Of a DNA stretch of 17,077 nt, positions 1 to 7,819 are shown in pieces; position 1 is the first letter of the stretch, and every line of letters starts with the position of its first letter. Origin of the DNA: JAMCUI01 sp964520615 (GTDB lineage: Bacteria > Patescibacteriota > Microgenomatia > 2-02-FULL-39-11); assembly GCA_964520615.1 (NCBI GenBank), contig CAZFNL010000036.1:1-17077 (forward strand). Direction: 5' to 3'. The notes under the pieces are model-generated. The model saw only the letters and a list, made by a program, of their open reading frames with translations. It had not been told where the DNA came from and did not search any database. The position numbers were made by a program, and so were the translations under genes.

Positions 1-1028
1 GGCGTATCGGTAGGAGTAGGGTTTGGAGTATCAGTGGGTGTAGGAATGATTGTAATAAAGGGAGTCGGAAGAGCATCAGCCATAGCCAACCCAATTTGCC
101 ACTTTCCATCTTTCCCTACACCCGTGTAATACATGGAATAACCGCTATCACCGTTTTTGATAACATAAGGGTTCATAACTCTTGCATAATCGAATGAATT
201 TATTTCACCACTAGCCTCCAACACAGACTTAGGTGATTTAGTCCAAATAACACCATCTGTTGACTCAGCATACCTAATTCCAAAATCACTATGATACCAA
301 AGTCTATACACTCCTCCATCATAAATAACGTTAGGACTTGCAACATCAAATTCATTCAAATCTTTCGAAGCCTCTAAAATAGGCAAAGGATTTCTATCCC
401 AATTAATACCATCAGAAGACGTTGCATATCCCAATCTCCAAGCAGAAATGTCACTAAATTTTCCATATGCTGTGTACCACATCTTATATTTCCCATTTTC
501 ATATCTAACAAATGGAAAAGATATACCCTTTTCTGTTTCCCAATTATAGAGAGGACTAAAAACCCCGAGAAGTTGAGAATCCCAACCTATTCCATCAAAT
601 GAGGTAATATAATTAATATGTATATTGTTAATTGTAGAATTTGATCCTGCATACCACATTAAATACTCTCCATCTTTATGTATCACTCTTGGGTCATGAA
701 GGTGATAGTTATTGCCATAATCAACCTGATTAATTACATACAAGTCAGATTTATTCCAATTTATTCCATCACTAGACTCAGCATAACCTATTCTCCAGTG
801 GTAACGATCATTACCTGCAAACCACATTTTATACGTGTTACCATCCTTAATTACAGAAGGTGATCCCACATAAGAACTATCCCAAGAGCCTGCAGTTCCT
901 ACTGAGATAACCGGTAATGATGAATACTTAGTCCAATCTGCGTACGTTCTATCGATTGAAGGAAAGAACGTTAATACTAAAATGGAAATTAATGCGAATA
1001 GAAAACGGGAAACGAGTTTCTTTTTCAT
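1..1028 (-). CDS. Secreted five-bladed beta-propeller protein, 3' end outside window
   Basis: An open frame of 342 codons starts at the ATG at 1028 and runs off the left edge, so the C-terminus is missing. Residues 1-30 form a signal peptide: a basic MKKK start, a hydrophobic core and a likely cleavage after TYA. Five repeats follow, each with a Tyr/Trp strand (YKMWFAG 66-72, YLMWYAG 122-128, YKMWYTA 181-187, YRLWYHS 241-247, YSMYYTG 297-303). Each is preceded by a short DG or NG turn, and three are followed by a GYAxSSDGxxW-like segment. This layout resembles the five-bladed propellers of the GH43/GH32/GH130 superfamily, so carbohydrate binding or hydrolysis is likely, but I cannot assign a catalytic triad. 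Residues 329-342 are a Pro/Thr linker (PTPTDTPNPTPT) that probably leads to a surface anchor or another domain. It is divergent from the glycan cluster and shares its low GC. No clear Shine-Dalgarno sequence is seen. Confidence 0.85.
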   Translation of the reverse strand, partial: MKKKLVSRFLFALISILVLTFFPSIDRTYADWTKYSSLPVISVGTAGSWDSSYVGSPSVIKDGNTYKMWFAGNDRYHWRIGYAESSDGINWNKSDLYVINQVDYGNNYHLHDPRVIHKDGEYLMWYAGSNSTINNIHINYITSFDGIGWDSQLLGVFSPLYNWETEKGISFPFVRYENGKYKMWYTAYGKFSDISAWRLGYATSSDGINWDRNPLPILEASKDLNEFDVASPNVIYDGGVYRLWYHSDFGIRYAESTDGVIWTKSPKSVLEASGEINSFDYARVMNPYVIKNGDSGYSMYYTGVGKDGKWQIGLAMADALPTPFITIIPTPTDTPNPTPTDT

Positions 1029-1042
1029 AACGTTTTGTAGCT

Positions 1043-1071
1043 TTGAATAAAGCGAGTGCTAGTGATAAACT
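1043..1071 (+). promoter_or_regulatory. Candidate promoter of the glycan gene cluster
   Basis: TTGAAT (1043-1048) and TAAACT (1066-1071) are separated by 17 nt, and a TG one base before the -10 makes it an extended -10. It lies about 40 nt upstream of the first glycosyltransferase start. The match is moderate and was found by eye. Confidence 0.4.
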
Positions 1072-1113
1072 ACCTCTGGAAAAAATTAAGATAATAAGTT
1101 AATCTACCATCTT

Positions 1114-1887
1114 GTGACTAAAATTTCAGTAATAATTAATACATTAGATGAATCTGCTAATATTGAACATTGTATTAAATCTATTCTTTGGGCCGATGAG
1201 ATAATAATTGCTGATATGGAATCAAAAGATAAAACTATAAAAATATGTAAAGATTACACATCGAACATTTATTCAATCTCAAGAAAAAAATATGTCGAGT
1301 TAGCTAGAAATGATGCAATCAGTAAGGCGAAATATGATTGGATTTTAGTTATAGATGCAGATGAAACATTACCTTCTCATTCTGAAGAAGTAATTCGAAA
1401 GTTAATTCTAAATGGTGAAGTGGATGGTTATCAATTTCCACGGAAGAATTTTATAGACAACAAACAATATTTAAAATATGGATATTTTTACCCTGATTAC
1501 CAAATAAGATTATTTCGAAATAACAAAAAAATTAGATATTCTGGAAAAATTCACGAACAACCATTTATTAATAATAGGCGCTTAAAAATTTGCGATGATA
1601 TTTTTATTAACCATAATTTTTCTCACAGTAAGTATAAATCTTTCTTCTCTTTTCCTCTCTTTTTTCCATATATTAGGATTGAAGGAAAGATGATTTCAGA
1701 AGAATTTTCTTTATTTGAATTAGTAATAAAATCTAGTATAGATTTTCTAAGACATTTTTATCGTTCATTTTTTAAACTTAAAGGTTTTAAAGATGGATAT
1801 ATTGGATTTCGTGCTATCTTACTTTTCGCTTTATATAAAAGCTCTATTTCTGCGTATGCTGCTTATCTTAAAATAAAAAAGCTATAG
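1114..1887 (+). CDS. Family 2 glycosyltransferase (WaaE/KdtX-like)
   Basis: This 257-residue GT-A protein probably transfers a sugar from an activated nucleotide donor onto a cell-surface glycan, at the cytoplasmic face of the membrane. The N-terminus MTKISVIINTLDES and the segment around D34 (IIADMESKDKT) correspond to the nucleotide-binding strand of family 2. D81-A-D83-E84 in VIDADETLP is the DxD-like metal site. The C-terminal third carries hydrophobic, aromatic helices typical of the WaaE-like subgroup. The start is a GTG with only a weak ribosome site. The gene is notably AT-rich (about 22-32% GC in sampled 60-nt lines) compared with genes after 2100, suggesting recent acquisition. The acceptor and donor cannot be told from sequence. 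The methyltransferase follows after 4 nt. Confidence 0.85.
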   Translation: MTKISVIINTLDESANIEHCIKSILWADEIIIADMESKDKTIKICKDYTSNIYSISRKKYVELARNDAISKAKYDWILVIDADETLPSHSEEVIRKLILNGEVDGYQFPRKNFIDNKQYLKYGYFYPDYQIRLFRNNKKIRYSGKIHEQPFINNRRLKICDDIFINHNFSHSKYKSFFSFPLFFPYIRIEGKMISEEFSLFELVIKSSIDFLRHFYRSFFKLKGFKDGYIGFRAILLFALYKSSISAYAAYLKIKKL

Positions 1888-1891
1888 ATTT

Positions 1892-2554
1892 ATGGAATTA
1901 AAATATATTAAATTTAATCCTACCCCTTTTGAAACCCATATGCTTGTATATGACAGGATAAAATCCAAAAGTAATGTTTTGGATATTGGATGTGCTACGG
2001 GGTATTTTGCCAAGAAATTACAAGAAAAAAAATGCAAGGTATGGGGAATAGACAGCGACAAAGGAGCACTGGCAGTATCAAAAAAATACTGTGTAGCAAC
2101 TTATGCCACAGATATTGAAAATCTCCCCTCTATCCCATTCAGGCAAAAATTCGACTACATTCTGCTTCTTGACGTCATTGAGCATCTGAAAAACCCTAAC
2201 CGCATCCTGCAAACTGCCCAAAGATATCTGGAGGAAAACGGACGATTTATCATATCCACTCCCAATATCGCCTTCATATCAAATAGGATTTCACATCTTG
2301 CCGGAAAATTTGAATATACGGATATCGGGATAATGGACGTAAACCACGTCCGCTTTTATACCAAAAGCAGCCTACTCTCACTTCTTCTGAAAAACCGGTT
2401 GAAAGTCGAAATTCTGGACTCAGCCAGCGGCTTTTCCCAAATCACTTTCTTAGGCAAATACCTCAACCATATCCCCAAAATATGGCAGTATCAAATTACA
2501 AGGCTGTTTGATACACTTTTGACATATCAGTTTATCGCCGTTTGCACAAAATGA
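1892..2554 (+). CDS. Class I SAM-dependent methyltransferase
   Basis: This 220-residue Rossmann-fold methyltransferase belongs to the Methyltransf_11/23-like group. Motif I is VLDIGCATGY (29-38), followed by the acidic ribose-binding strand GIDSD (52-56), an ATDIENLP segment, and a motif IV-like stretch LLLDVIEHL that marks small-molecule and O-antigen-type methyltransferases. Sitting among glycosyltransferases it probably methylates a sugar or a glycan terminus, but the substrate is unknown. Its first ~150 nt share the low GC of the upstream gene, and the rest has the higher GC of the downstream genes. The stop overlaps the next start (ATGA at 2551-2554), implying translational coupling. Confidence 0.85.
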   Translation: MELKYIKFNPTPFETHMLVYDRIKSKSNVLDIGCATGYFAKKLQEKKCKVWGIDSDKGALAVSKKYCVATYATDIENLPSIPFRQKFDYILLLDVIEHLKNPNRILQTAQRYLEENGRFIISTPNIAFISNRISHLAGKFEYTDIGIMDVNHVRFYTKSSLLSLLLKNRLKVEILDSASGFSQITFLGKYLNHIPKIWQYQITRLFDTLLTYQFIAVCTK

Positions 2555-3687
2555 AAATCGCCATAGTTCACAATCTTCCTGCCGGTGGTCAAAAAAGGGC
2601 CCTTTATGAACAGGTAAAAAGGCTTTCTGCCCGCCGTCACTTGCTTGATCTTTTTACTCTATCATCCACCGATGAATCATTTTTGCCGCTTTCGCCTTTT
2701 ATCAGAAAACATATCAAAACCCCATATATCCAACCGCCACATTTTCCGATGAGCGTCATATCTATATACAATCATCTGCCACAATCTTATGGTATACTAG
2801 CTGACAGCATAAATGACGGGAAATACGACGCTGTTTATGTAAATCCCTGTTATCTTACCCAGGCTCCGTATATACTGCGCTTCTTGAAAATTCCTTCCCT
2901 TTACTATTGTCCCGAGCCAAAAAGGGAATTTTACGAGAAAATTCCCCACGCATCCAATCTGCTGACTTACTATGTTGCCTACCCTTTCCGCCTGCCGATA
3001 AAAGATATCGATATCAAAAATACCAAGTCAGCAACACGAATAGTCACCAATTCATACTATTCCAAAGCAAAAATCGACAGGATTTATCAGGTAAAGTCCT
3101 ATATCAATTACTTGGGAGTAGACAGTCATCTGTTTCATCCTGCTCCTGCCAAAAAAGAAAAAACCGTATTGACTGTTGGCGATTTTTCCCTCCATAAGGG
3201 ACATGATTTCCTCATAAGGAGCCTCTCTCTCATCCCGGTTGAGAAAAGGCCCAAGCTTGTGATCATAGGCCATAGCGGTATGGAGAAAAAATACCTCCTA
3301 AAGCTTGCTGCACGATTTGGAGTAAATGTCGAAATATATGGCAATATTCCGGATTCCGAACTAGTCAGCTGGTACAACCGCGCCAGGCTCTTTGTCTATG
3401 CTCCACACCACGAACCGTTTGGCATGGCGCTACTGGAGGCAGCCGCGTGCAACTTACCGGTGGTAGCAGTTGACGAAGGCGGCATAAGCGAGGCACTGCA
3501 AAATTACCCCCATGCCGTACTGACTGATAGAGACGAAAATCGCTTCGGCCAGGAAATAAAATTCGCGATTGAGACTTCATATCTGCAAGGTAGTATAGAA
3601 GCCGAAAATGACCAGTTTCTCTCTGGTTGGAGCTGGGATAATTCTGTTAATATACTGGAGAAACATCTTAAAGAGATATGCGCCTGA
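2551..3687 (+). CDS. Family 4 glycosyltransferase (GT-B fold)
   Basis: This is a GT-B glycosyltransferase of 378 residues. The C-terminal donor-binding domain has the family 4 EX7E motif: E288 and E296 in HHEPFGMALLEA, followed by NLPVVAVDEGGISEAL. The N-terminus MKIAIVHNLPAGGQKRA contains the glycine-rich acceptor-side loop. A TTG nine bases upstream would add MHK, but I chose the ATG at 2551 because it overlaps the previous stop as ATGA and begins the conserved first beta-strand. It probably extends a surface oligosaccharide from a nucleotide sugar; the sugar is not predictable. It overlaps the next gene by 10 nt. Confidence 0.88.
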   Translation: MKIAIVHNLPAGGQKRALYEQVKRLSARRHLLDLFTLSSTDESFLPLSPFIRKHIKTPYIQPPHFPMSVISIYNHLPQSYGILADSINDGKYDAVYVNPCYLTQAPYILRFLKIPSLYYCPEPKREFYEKIPHASNLLTYYVAYPFRLPIKDIDIKNTKSATRIVTNSYYSKAKIDRIYQVKSYINYLGVDSHLFHPAPAKKEKTVLTVGDFSLHKGHDFLIRSLSLIPVEKRPKLVIIGHSGMEKKYLLKLAARFGVNVEIYGNIPDSELVSWYNRARLFVYAPHHEPFGMALLEAAACNLPVVAVDEGGISEALQNYPHAVLTDRDENRFGQEIKFAIETSYLQGSIEAENDQFLSGWSWDNSVNILEKHLKEICA

Positions 3688-4475
3688 AAATTGCCGTTGT
3701 TATACTCCATTATAAAAACCTCTCAGACACAAATAAGTGTCTTCTTTCTGTCAGCAAACTAAAAACTGATAATTCCGACTTTAAAATTATTCTGGTCAAC
3801 AACTCACCGCAGCAGAATATTCTCAAAACGGTTCCTTTTGAGATTATCAGTAATAAATCAAATTTGGGTTTTGCTCGTGGGATAAACGTTGGAATTAAAA
3901 GGGGCCTTTCCGACAAAAAAGTATCTCATTTTTTACTGTTGAACAATGATACTATCATGCCAAGCGGGATGCTAAAGGAAATGTTAAAGGTAAAGGCTGA
4001 TATCATCTCCCCGGTCATCAGGTTTAAATCGCTGCAAAAAAAACTTGTTTATGATTTGGGGGGACGCATCAATTGGTGGACCGGGCGCACTACACATATG
4101 GAATCGGACAAAATGGGAGAAAACAAAACTGCCGGCGATATAGATTATGCCAGCGGGTGTTGCATGCTAGTTAAAAGGGATGTCTTTGAAAAAATTGGTC
4201 TTTTTGACGAGAACTTTTATTTTTATTATGAGGATACGGATTTTTGTGTCAGAGCAAAAAAGGCAGGTTTTTCCATAAAAATCTGTAAGAATAGTTTTAT
4301 AGACCACAAACTTGCCGGAAGCATCGGCAGATGGTCCAACCGGGCAATCTATTATAACTTGACCGGTAATGCTAAATTCATATCAAAACACTTGGGTCTG
4401 AGAAAACCAATCGGGTATACGTATCTTTTCTTACTATCGCTTAAAATTCTTATCAATCGCCTGGCAGGAAAATGA
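3678..4475 (+). CDS. Family 2 glycosyltransferase (WbbL/rhamnosyltransferase-like)
   Basis: This 265-residue GT2 enzyme is of the WbbL type. Visible motifs are ILVNNS (38-43), NLGFARGIN (62-70), the metal-binding LLLNNDT (86-92), SGCCMLVKRDVF (159-170), and FYYEDTDFC (182-190), which carries the catalytic-base region ED/D of this subgroup. Family members often transfer rhamnose or other deoxysugars to lipid-linked glycans, but the donor is only inferred. The ATG overlaps the end of the GT4 gene by 10 nt and has an AAAGAGA ribosome-binding site just upstream. The stop overlaps the next ATG (ATGA). Confidence 0.88.
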   Translation: MRLKIAVVILHYKNLSDTNKCLLSVSKLKTDNSDFKIILVNNSPQQNILKTVPFEIISNKSNLGFARGINVGIKRGLSDKKVSHFLLLNNDTIMPSGMLKEMLKVKADIISPVIRFKSLQKKLVYDLGGRINWWTGRTTHMESDKMGENKTAGDIDYASGCCMLVKRDVFEKIGLFDENFYFYYEDTDFCVRAKKAGFSIKICKNSFIDHKLAGSIGRWSNRAIYYNLTGNAKFISKHLGLRKPIGYTYLFLLSLKILINRLAGK

Positions 4476-5251
4476 AAGACAATAATCTCATATCTGCGGC
4501 AATCTTGACCAAAAACGACGAGCGAACAATCAAAAGATGTCTTGAATCTCTTTCATGGAGTCATGAAATTATAGTGGTTGATGATTATTCTTCGGACAAT
4601 ACTTTGAGTCTAGTACGAGACTTCAACAAAGATATTAGGATATACAAGCGTCATCTTGGTGGTGATTTTTCTTCTCAACGAAATTTTGCATTGGAAAAAA
4701 TCAATGCTAAATGGGTGCTCTTTGTCGATAGCGATGAGGAAATACCTGATGAACTAGCGAAAGAAATTACTCAAAACCTAAAAAATCCAATGAATGGTGA
4801 GGTTCAGGGATACTATATTAAGCGTAGGGACACTTTTGCCGGAAAGATTCTCGAACATGGGGAAACCGGCAACATCAGCTTTATACGGCTGGCAAAAAAG
4901 GATGCCGGAAAATGGTACGGAAAGGTGCATGAAGTATGGAATATACCTGGTAAAAAGATCATCTTAAAATATAATATTTACCATTCACCCCATCCGTCCA
5001 TCTCATCGTTTCTTGATGAAATTAACCGCTATACCGATATAGAGGCATATGCGCGCTTTAAGAACGGCAAAATGACCGGATTTAAGGAAATCTTATTTTT
5101 CCCGCTTGGTAAATTCCTATGGAACTATTTGATAAAACTTGGTTTTCTGGATGGAGTACCCGGTCTTCTTGTAGCTGTTATGATGAGTTTCCATTCTTTT
5201 CTAGTTAGGGCTAAACTTTTCCGTTTGGTCCAAAATAAAAATGAAAGATAA
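4472..5251 (+). CDS. Family 2 glycosyltransferase (WaaE-like)
   Basis: This 259-residue GT2 protein has the nucleotide-binding segment VVDDYSSDNT (35-44), the FSSQRNFAL stretch near 67-74, and the metal-site motif FVDSDEEIPDEL (84-95; D86, D88, E89). It shares layout and subgroup with the product of 1114-1887 but is clearly different in sequence and much richer in GC, so the two are probably not a recent duplication. The C-terminus is hydrophobic, consistent with membrane association. It starts at ATGA overlapping the previous stop and overlaps the following membrane-protein gene by 11 nt. Confidence 0.87.
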   Translation: MKDNNLISAAILTKNDERTIKRCLESLSWSHEIIVVDDYSSDNTLSLVRDFNKDIRIYKRHLGGDFSSQRNFALEKINAKWVLFVDSDEEIPDELAKEITQNLKNPMNGEVQGYYIKRRDTFAGKILEHGETGNISFIRLAKKDAGKWYGKVHEVWNIPGKKIILKYNIYHSPHPSISSFLDEINRYTDIEAYARFKNGKMTGFKEILFFPLGKFLWNYLIKLGFLDGVPGLLVAVMMSFHSFLVRAKLFRLVQNKNER

Positions 5252-6461
5252 GCTTTTGAAATATCTCCTATATCTTGCCATATTTTCCATCATTTCCGGA
5301 TCGGCTTTTAGTATTCCTTTAGGCGGTAACGGTTCTGACACCGGAGTAAATGTATATACTATGGACATATCCGCCATCCTTTTAACCATATTTTGGCTCT
5401 TTAATATACGTGACTTTTATAAGTTAATCAAAAGGGATAATGTCGCAAAATTATTTCTGCTCTTTATCGCTGTAGCTTTCCTGTCTTTAATATTTACTCC
5501 GGCATTAATTACTTTACACCATAAAATTCTGTCTGCTCTGTACATAATAAGAATATTTTCCTACTTCTCAATTTATATTTCAGTCCGATATCTCTTAGCT
5601 AAAAATAAAATCAGCAAATCAAAATTCATATGTCTTCTAACCGTTTCCGGGATAACCCTTGCGATAGTAGGTTGGCTGCAATATTTTTTATATCCGGATT
5701 TGCGCAATCTCTACTATCTTGGGTGGGACCCGCACTACAAAAGGATTTTCAGCACTATACTCGACCCGAACTATCTTGGTCTTATCCTAGTTTTGACATT
5801 TGTGGCTTTATTTTCCAGTCTTCCTCGCTCTTTTAGGAAAAGAGATACAAAAATAAAAATATTCTCTTTGATTCCTTCCTTTTTTATCTTTATCACAATA
5901 ATGTTCACTTACTCCCGCAGCGCTTTTTCCTCTTTTCTTACCGCTGCGGCATACTATTCTCTGGCGCAAAAAAAATACATAATCATAGGAGGATGCACAG
6001 TTATTCTTTTGCTGGCTGTTTTTTTATTGCCGAAACCTGGCGGCGAAGGAGTAAACCTGAAAAGACTTTATTCTATACAAGAAAGACTAACAAATTGGCA
6101 GGAGGGTCTGGGGATATTTCTAAAATATCCTTTATTGGGAATAGGTTTTGATACCTTAAGATATACAAATCCCAACGTAAAAAATACACAATTAAACAAC
6201 ACGATAATTAGTCAAAACATTCCCAACCACTCAGCAGGAGGTCTGGATAATAGCTTTATCTTTGTCGCCGCAACCACCGGAATATTGGGATTAACTGCAT
6301 ATCTACTATTTCTTATTGTGGCATTCAATAAATCGATATTGGTATCTCGTATTTCGCTTCTGGCTATTTTCGTACATAGCCTTTTCTTAAACTCTCTCTT
6401 CTTTCCGCCTGTTTTAATTTGGCTGTGGGTGATTCTTGGACTTAATCAGGAGAAAAGGTGA
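5241..6461 (+). CDS. O-antigen ligase/polymerase-like membrane protein (Wzy_C/WaaL superfamily)
   Basis: This 406-residue polytopic membrane protein has roughly ten hydrophobic helices and a large extracytoplasmic loop at about residues 265-345. Family-like features are TILDPNYLGLILVL in the middle helices, FTYSRSAF after it, GIGFDTLRYTNP at the start of the loop, and LDNSFIFVAATTGILGL at its end. Members polymerise lipid-linked glycan repeats or ligate them to an acceptor outside the membrane. Being the last gene of the glycosyltransferase run, it probably finishes the exported glycan; polymerase and ligase cannot be told apart from sequence. It converges on the minus-strand Ig-like gene with only 3 nt between the stops and no terminator visible. 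Confidence 0.8.
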   Translation: MKDKLLKYLLYLAIFSIISGSAFSIPLGGNGSDTGVNVYTMDISAILLTIFWLFNIRDFYKLIKRDNVAKLFLLFIAVAFLSLIFTPALITLHHKILSALYIIRIFSYFSIYISVRYLLAKNKISKSKFICLLTVSGITLAIVGWLQYFLYPDLRNLYYLGWDPHYKRIFSTILDPNYLGLILVLTFVALFSSLPRSFRKRDTKIKIFSLIPSFFIFITIMFTYSRSAFSSFLTAAAYYSLAQKKYIIIGGCTVILLLAVFLLPKPGGEGVNLKRLYSIQERLTNWQEGLGIFLKYPLLGIGFDTLRYTNPNVKNTQLNNTIISQNIPNHSAGGLDNSFIFVAATTGILGLTAYLLFLIVAFNKSILVSRISLLAIFVHSLFLNSLFFPPVLIWLWVILGLNQEKR

Positions 6462-6464
6462 TTT

Positions 6465-7175
6465 TTAAGGGTTATAATTTACTGTTCTATCCACTTCAGT
6501 CTTATTTCCCGCATCATCAGTGGCAACAATCTTATATTTGTTTTCACCTGAAGAAAGTGTGACATGATAGGAAAACTTCCCGTCTGTATCCACTATCACC
6601 ACATGATCATTTACGACTACACGATTATTGGGGTCTGTCTGTCCGATAATATCAATTTCTTTAGTGTCTGAAGAAAACTTTTGTCCGTCATCAGGAACAG
6701 ATATATCCAGTTTTGGTGGTTGGTTCACATAAGAAACGCTTATTGATGCTGAAGGACTGCTTTCCTTGTCATTTTTTACCACCGTAGCATAAATACTATT
6801 ATCCCCTTGGGATAATTTCAGACGAGGTACAGAAAATTGGCCTTTATTATCGGCTAAAGTAGTTAACTGTTCATTTCCATTGACATATATTTTGACTGTT
6901 GCCTCCTTATCAGAAAAACCTGAAATATTGGTATAAGCGGTATTGGTAGCCTCAACAGCCGGATTTAAGGAAGGAGGAGAGATATAGTTCTGGGTCACCG
7001 CGACACCAACAGTGCTTTTCTTAAAAGTGGAAAAAGTCAGTATCACTTTTACCAGAATTGGCATCCCTGCATAAAAAAATGCTATTACTACCGCTGCAAA
7101 TCCCAATATGGTTAGTATTAGTCTTCTTTTAAGCTTTGTTTCCTCAGCCCTAATTCTGTGAGAAGATAAAATCAT
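6465..7175 (-). CDS. Membrane-anchored protein with two bacterial Ig-like domains
   Basis: A 236-residue protein with a basic N-terminus, one transmembrane helix at about 19-41 (LILTILGFAAVVIAFFYAG), then an exported region. Two Ig-like beta-sandwich repeats follow, about 66-150 and 153-236. Each has the pattern proline pair, a short turn, xVxVNG/VVVND, a DGxFS-type hairpin (DNKGQFS and DTDGKFS), a SxGxNxIxxxxxD segment and a final VxY strand. This resembles Big_9/glucodextranase B-like domains. It is probably a short surface adhesin or cell-envelope spacer; no enzyme motif is seen. The start codon lies 5 nt from a palindromic-repeat remnant and has no obvious ribosome site, so the true start could differ slightly. 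It lies downstream of tRNA-Thr. Confidence 0.75.
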   Translation of the reverse strand: MILSSHRIRAEETKLKRRLILTILGFAAVVIAFFYAGMPILVKVILTFSTFKKSTVGVAVTQNYISPPSLNPAVEATNTAYTNISGFSDKEATVKIYVNGNEQLTTLADNKGQFSVPRLKLSQGDNSIYATVVKNDKESSPSASISVSYVNQPPKLDISVPDDGQKFSSDTKEIDIIGQTDPNNRVVVNDHVVIVDTDGKFSYHVTLSSGENKYKIVATDDAGNKTEVDRTVNYNP

Positions 7176-7180
7176 GAAGC

Positions 7181-7203
7181 GTATGTCGGAATAAATCCGG
7201 CAA
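7181..7203. repeat. Degenerate half copy of the palindromic repeat
   Basis: GTATGTCGGAATAAATCCGGCA matches the right half of the 59-nt element at 9813-9871 (GTATGCCGGAATAAATTCGG then CA) with two substitutions, in the same orientation. It lies in the leader of the Ig-like gene. The left half is not recognisable. Confidence 0.55.
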
Positions 7204-7250
7204 TCCTTAAATTTAATCAGTTTAGAACTAAATAATTCCAGTTATGTTTG

Positions 7251-7323
7251 AGCCGACAGTCGGGATCGAACCGACGACCTACGCTTTACGAAAGCGCCGC
7301 TCTACCAACTGAGCTATGTCGGC
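7251..7323 (-). tRNA. tRNA-Thr (anticodon CGT)
   Basis: Read on the minus strand, the acceptor arms GCCGACA and TGTCGGC pair perfectly. The D arm is GCTCAGTTGGTAGAGC, the anticodon stem GCGCT/AGCGT (one G-U) holds the 7-nt loop TTCGTAA, and the T arm is GTCGG-TTCGATC-CCGAC. The anticodon at loop positions 3-5 is CGT, reading ACG threonine codons. The discriminator base is U and CCA is not encoded, so CCA must be added after transcription. Confidence 0.95.
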
Positions 7324-7360
7324 TGGCTAGACAATTCTCTTTCTCCGATAAAACTTCTCT

Positions 7361-7366
7361 ATTATA
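7361..7366 (-). promoter_or_regulatory. Candidate -10 box for tRNA-Thr
   Basis: A perfect TATAAT on the minus strand lies 37 nt upstream of the tRNA 5' end. The region 17 nt further upstream (TATATA) is a poor -35, so only the -10 is supported. Confidence 0.3.
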
Positions 7367-7429
7367 AATGAGCTATACCAGCATATATAAACATATTTTA
7401 TCAGATTAAAAAAGGATGAAAAAGAGCGG

Positions 7430-7819
7430 TCACTTTCCAGCAAATATGATACGTGCGTCTTCACAATCCAATACCAATTGTTTCTTCATTTTCAAAAGCG
7501 AAGAAAAAGGGAAAGGTTCCCTTATAAATCCTACAAGGCTAAAACTGACAATTGAGGGAGAAACCCTTTTTTTATAATCAAGTATATATACCTCCAGTAT
7601 ATTTTTTTCCTCACCCAACACCAGCCTGGGGCCAAAGTATAATATACCCTTATAAACTTTATTATCCCATCTTACCCAAGCAGCATAAACTCCCAACTTT
7701 TTTGTGGTCATAAGTTGAGGAATATCCAGATTTATGGTAGGAAATCCTATTGTCCGACCAATTTTTTTTCCTTGAACAACACGTCCAGAATACCATATGA
7801 TTCTAATTTTATTCATCAT
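7430..7819 (-). CDS. ribK: Stand-alone riboflavin kinase
   Basis: This 129-residue protein corresponds to the C-terminal kinase half of bacterial RibF; the N-terminal FAD-synthetase domain is absent. It phosphorylates riboflavin with ATP to give FMN. GRTIGFPTIN (21-30) is the signature loop, with the PTxN motif that binds Mg-ATP. GVYAAWVRW and KGILYFGPR correspond to the family's GVYA and GxxNxGxRPT strands, the latter diverged. LEVYILDY (75-82) contains the conserved glutamate, and the C-terminal SSLLKMKKQLVLDCEDAR is the closing helix. It overlaps the ECF transmembrane gene by 11 nt and closes the operon. An AAGGGG site precedes the paired ATGATG, so the start may be 7819 or 7816. Trapping imported riboflavin as FMN fits the upstream FMN riboswitch. 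Confidence 0.88.
   Translation of the reverse strand: MMNKIRIIWYSGRVVQGKKIGRTIGFPTINLDIPQLMTTKKLGVYAAWVRWDNKVYKGILYFGPRLVLGEEKNILEVYILDYKKRVSPSIVSFSLVGFIREPFPFSSLLKMKKQLVLDCEDARIIFAGK

Noticed and set aside
678..863. Plus-strand 61-codon frame
   Set aside because: It is antisense to the propeller gene, which is open across the whole interval with clear repeats and a signal peptide.
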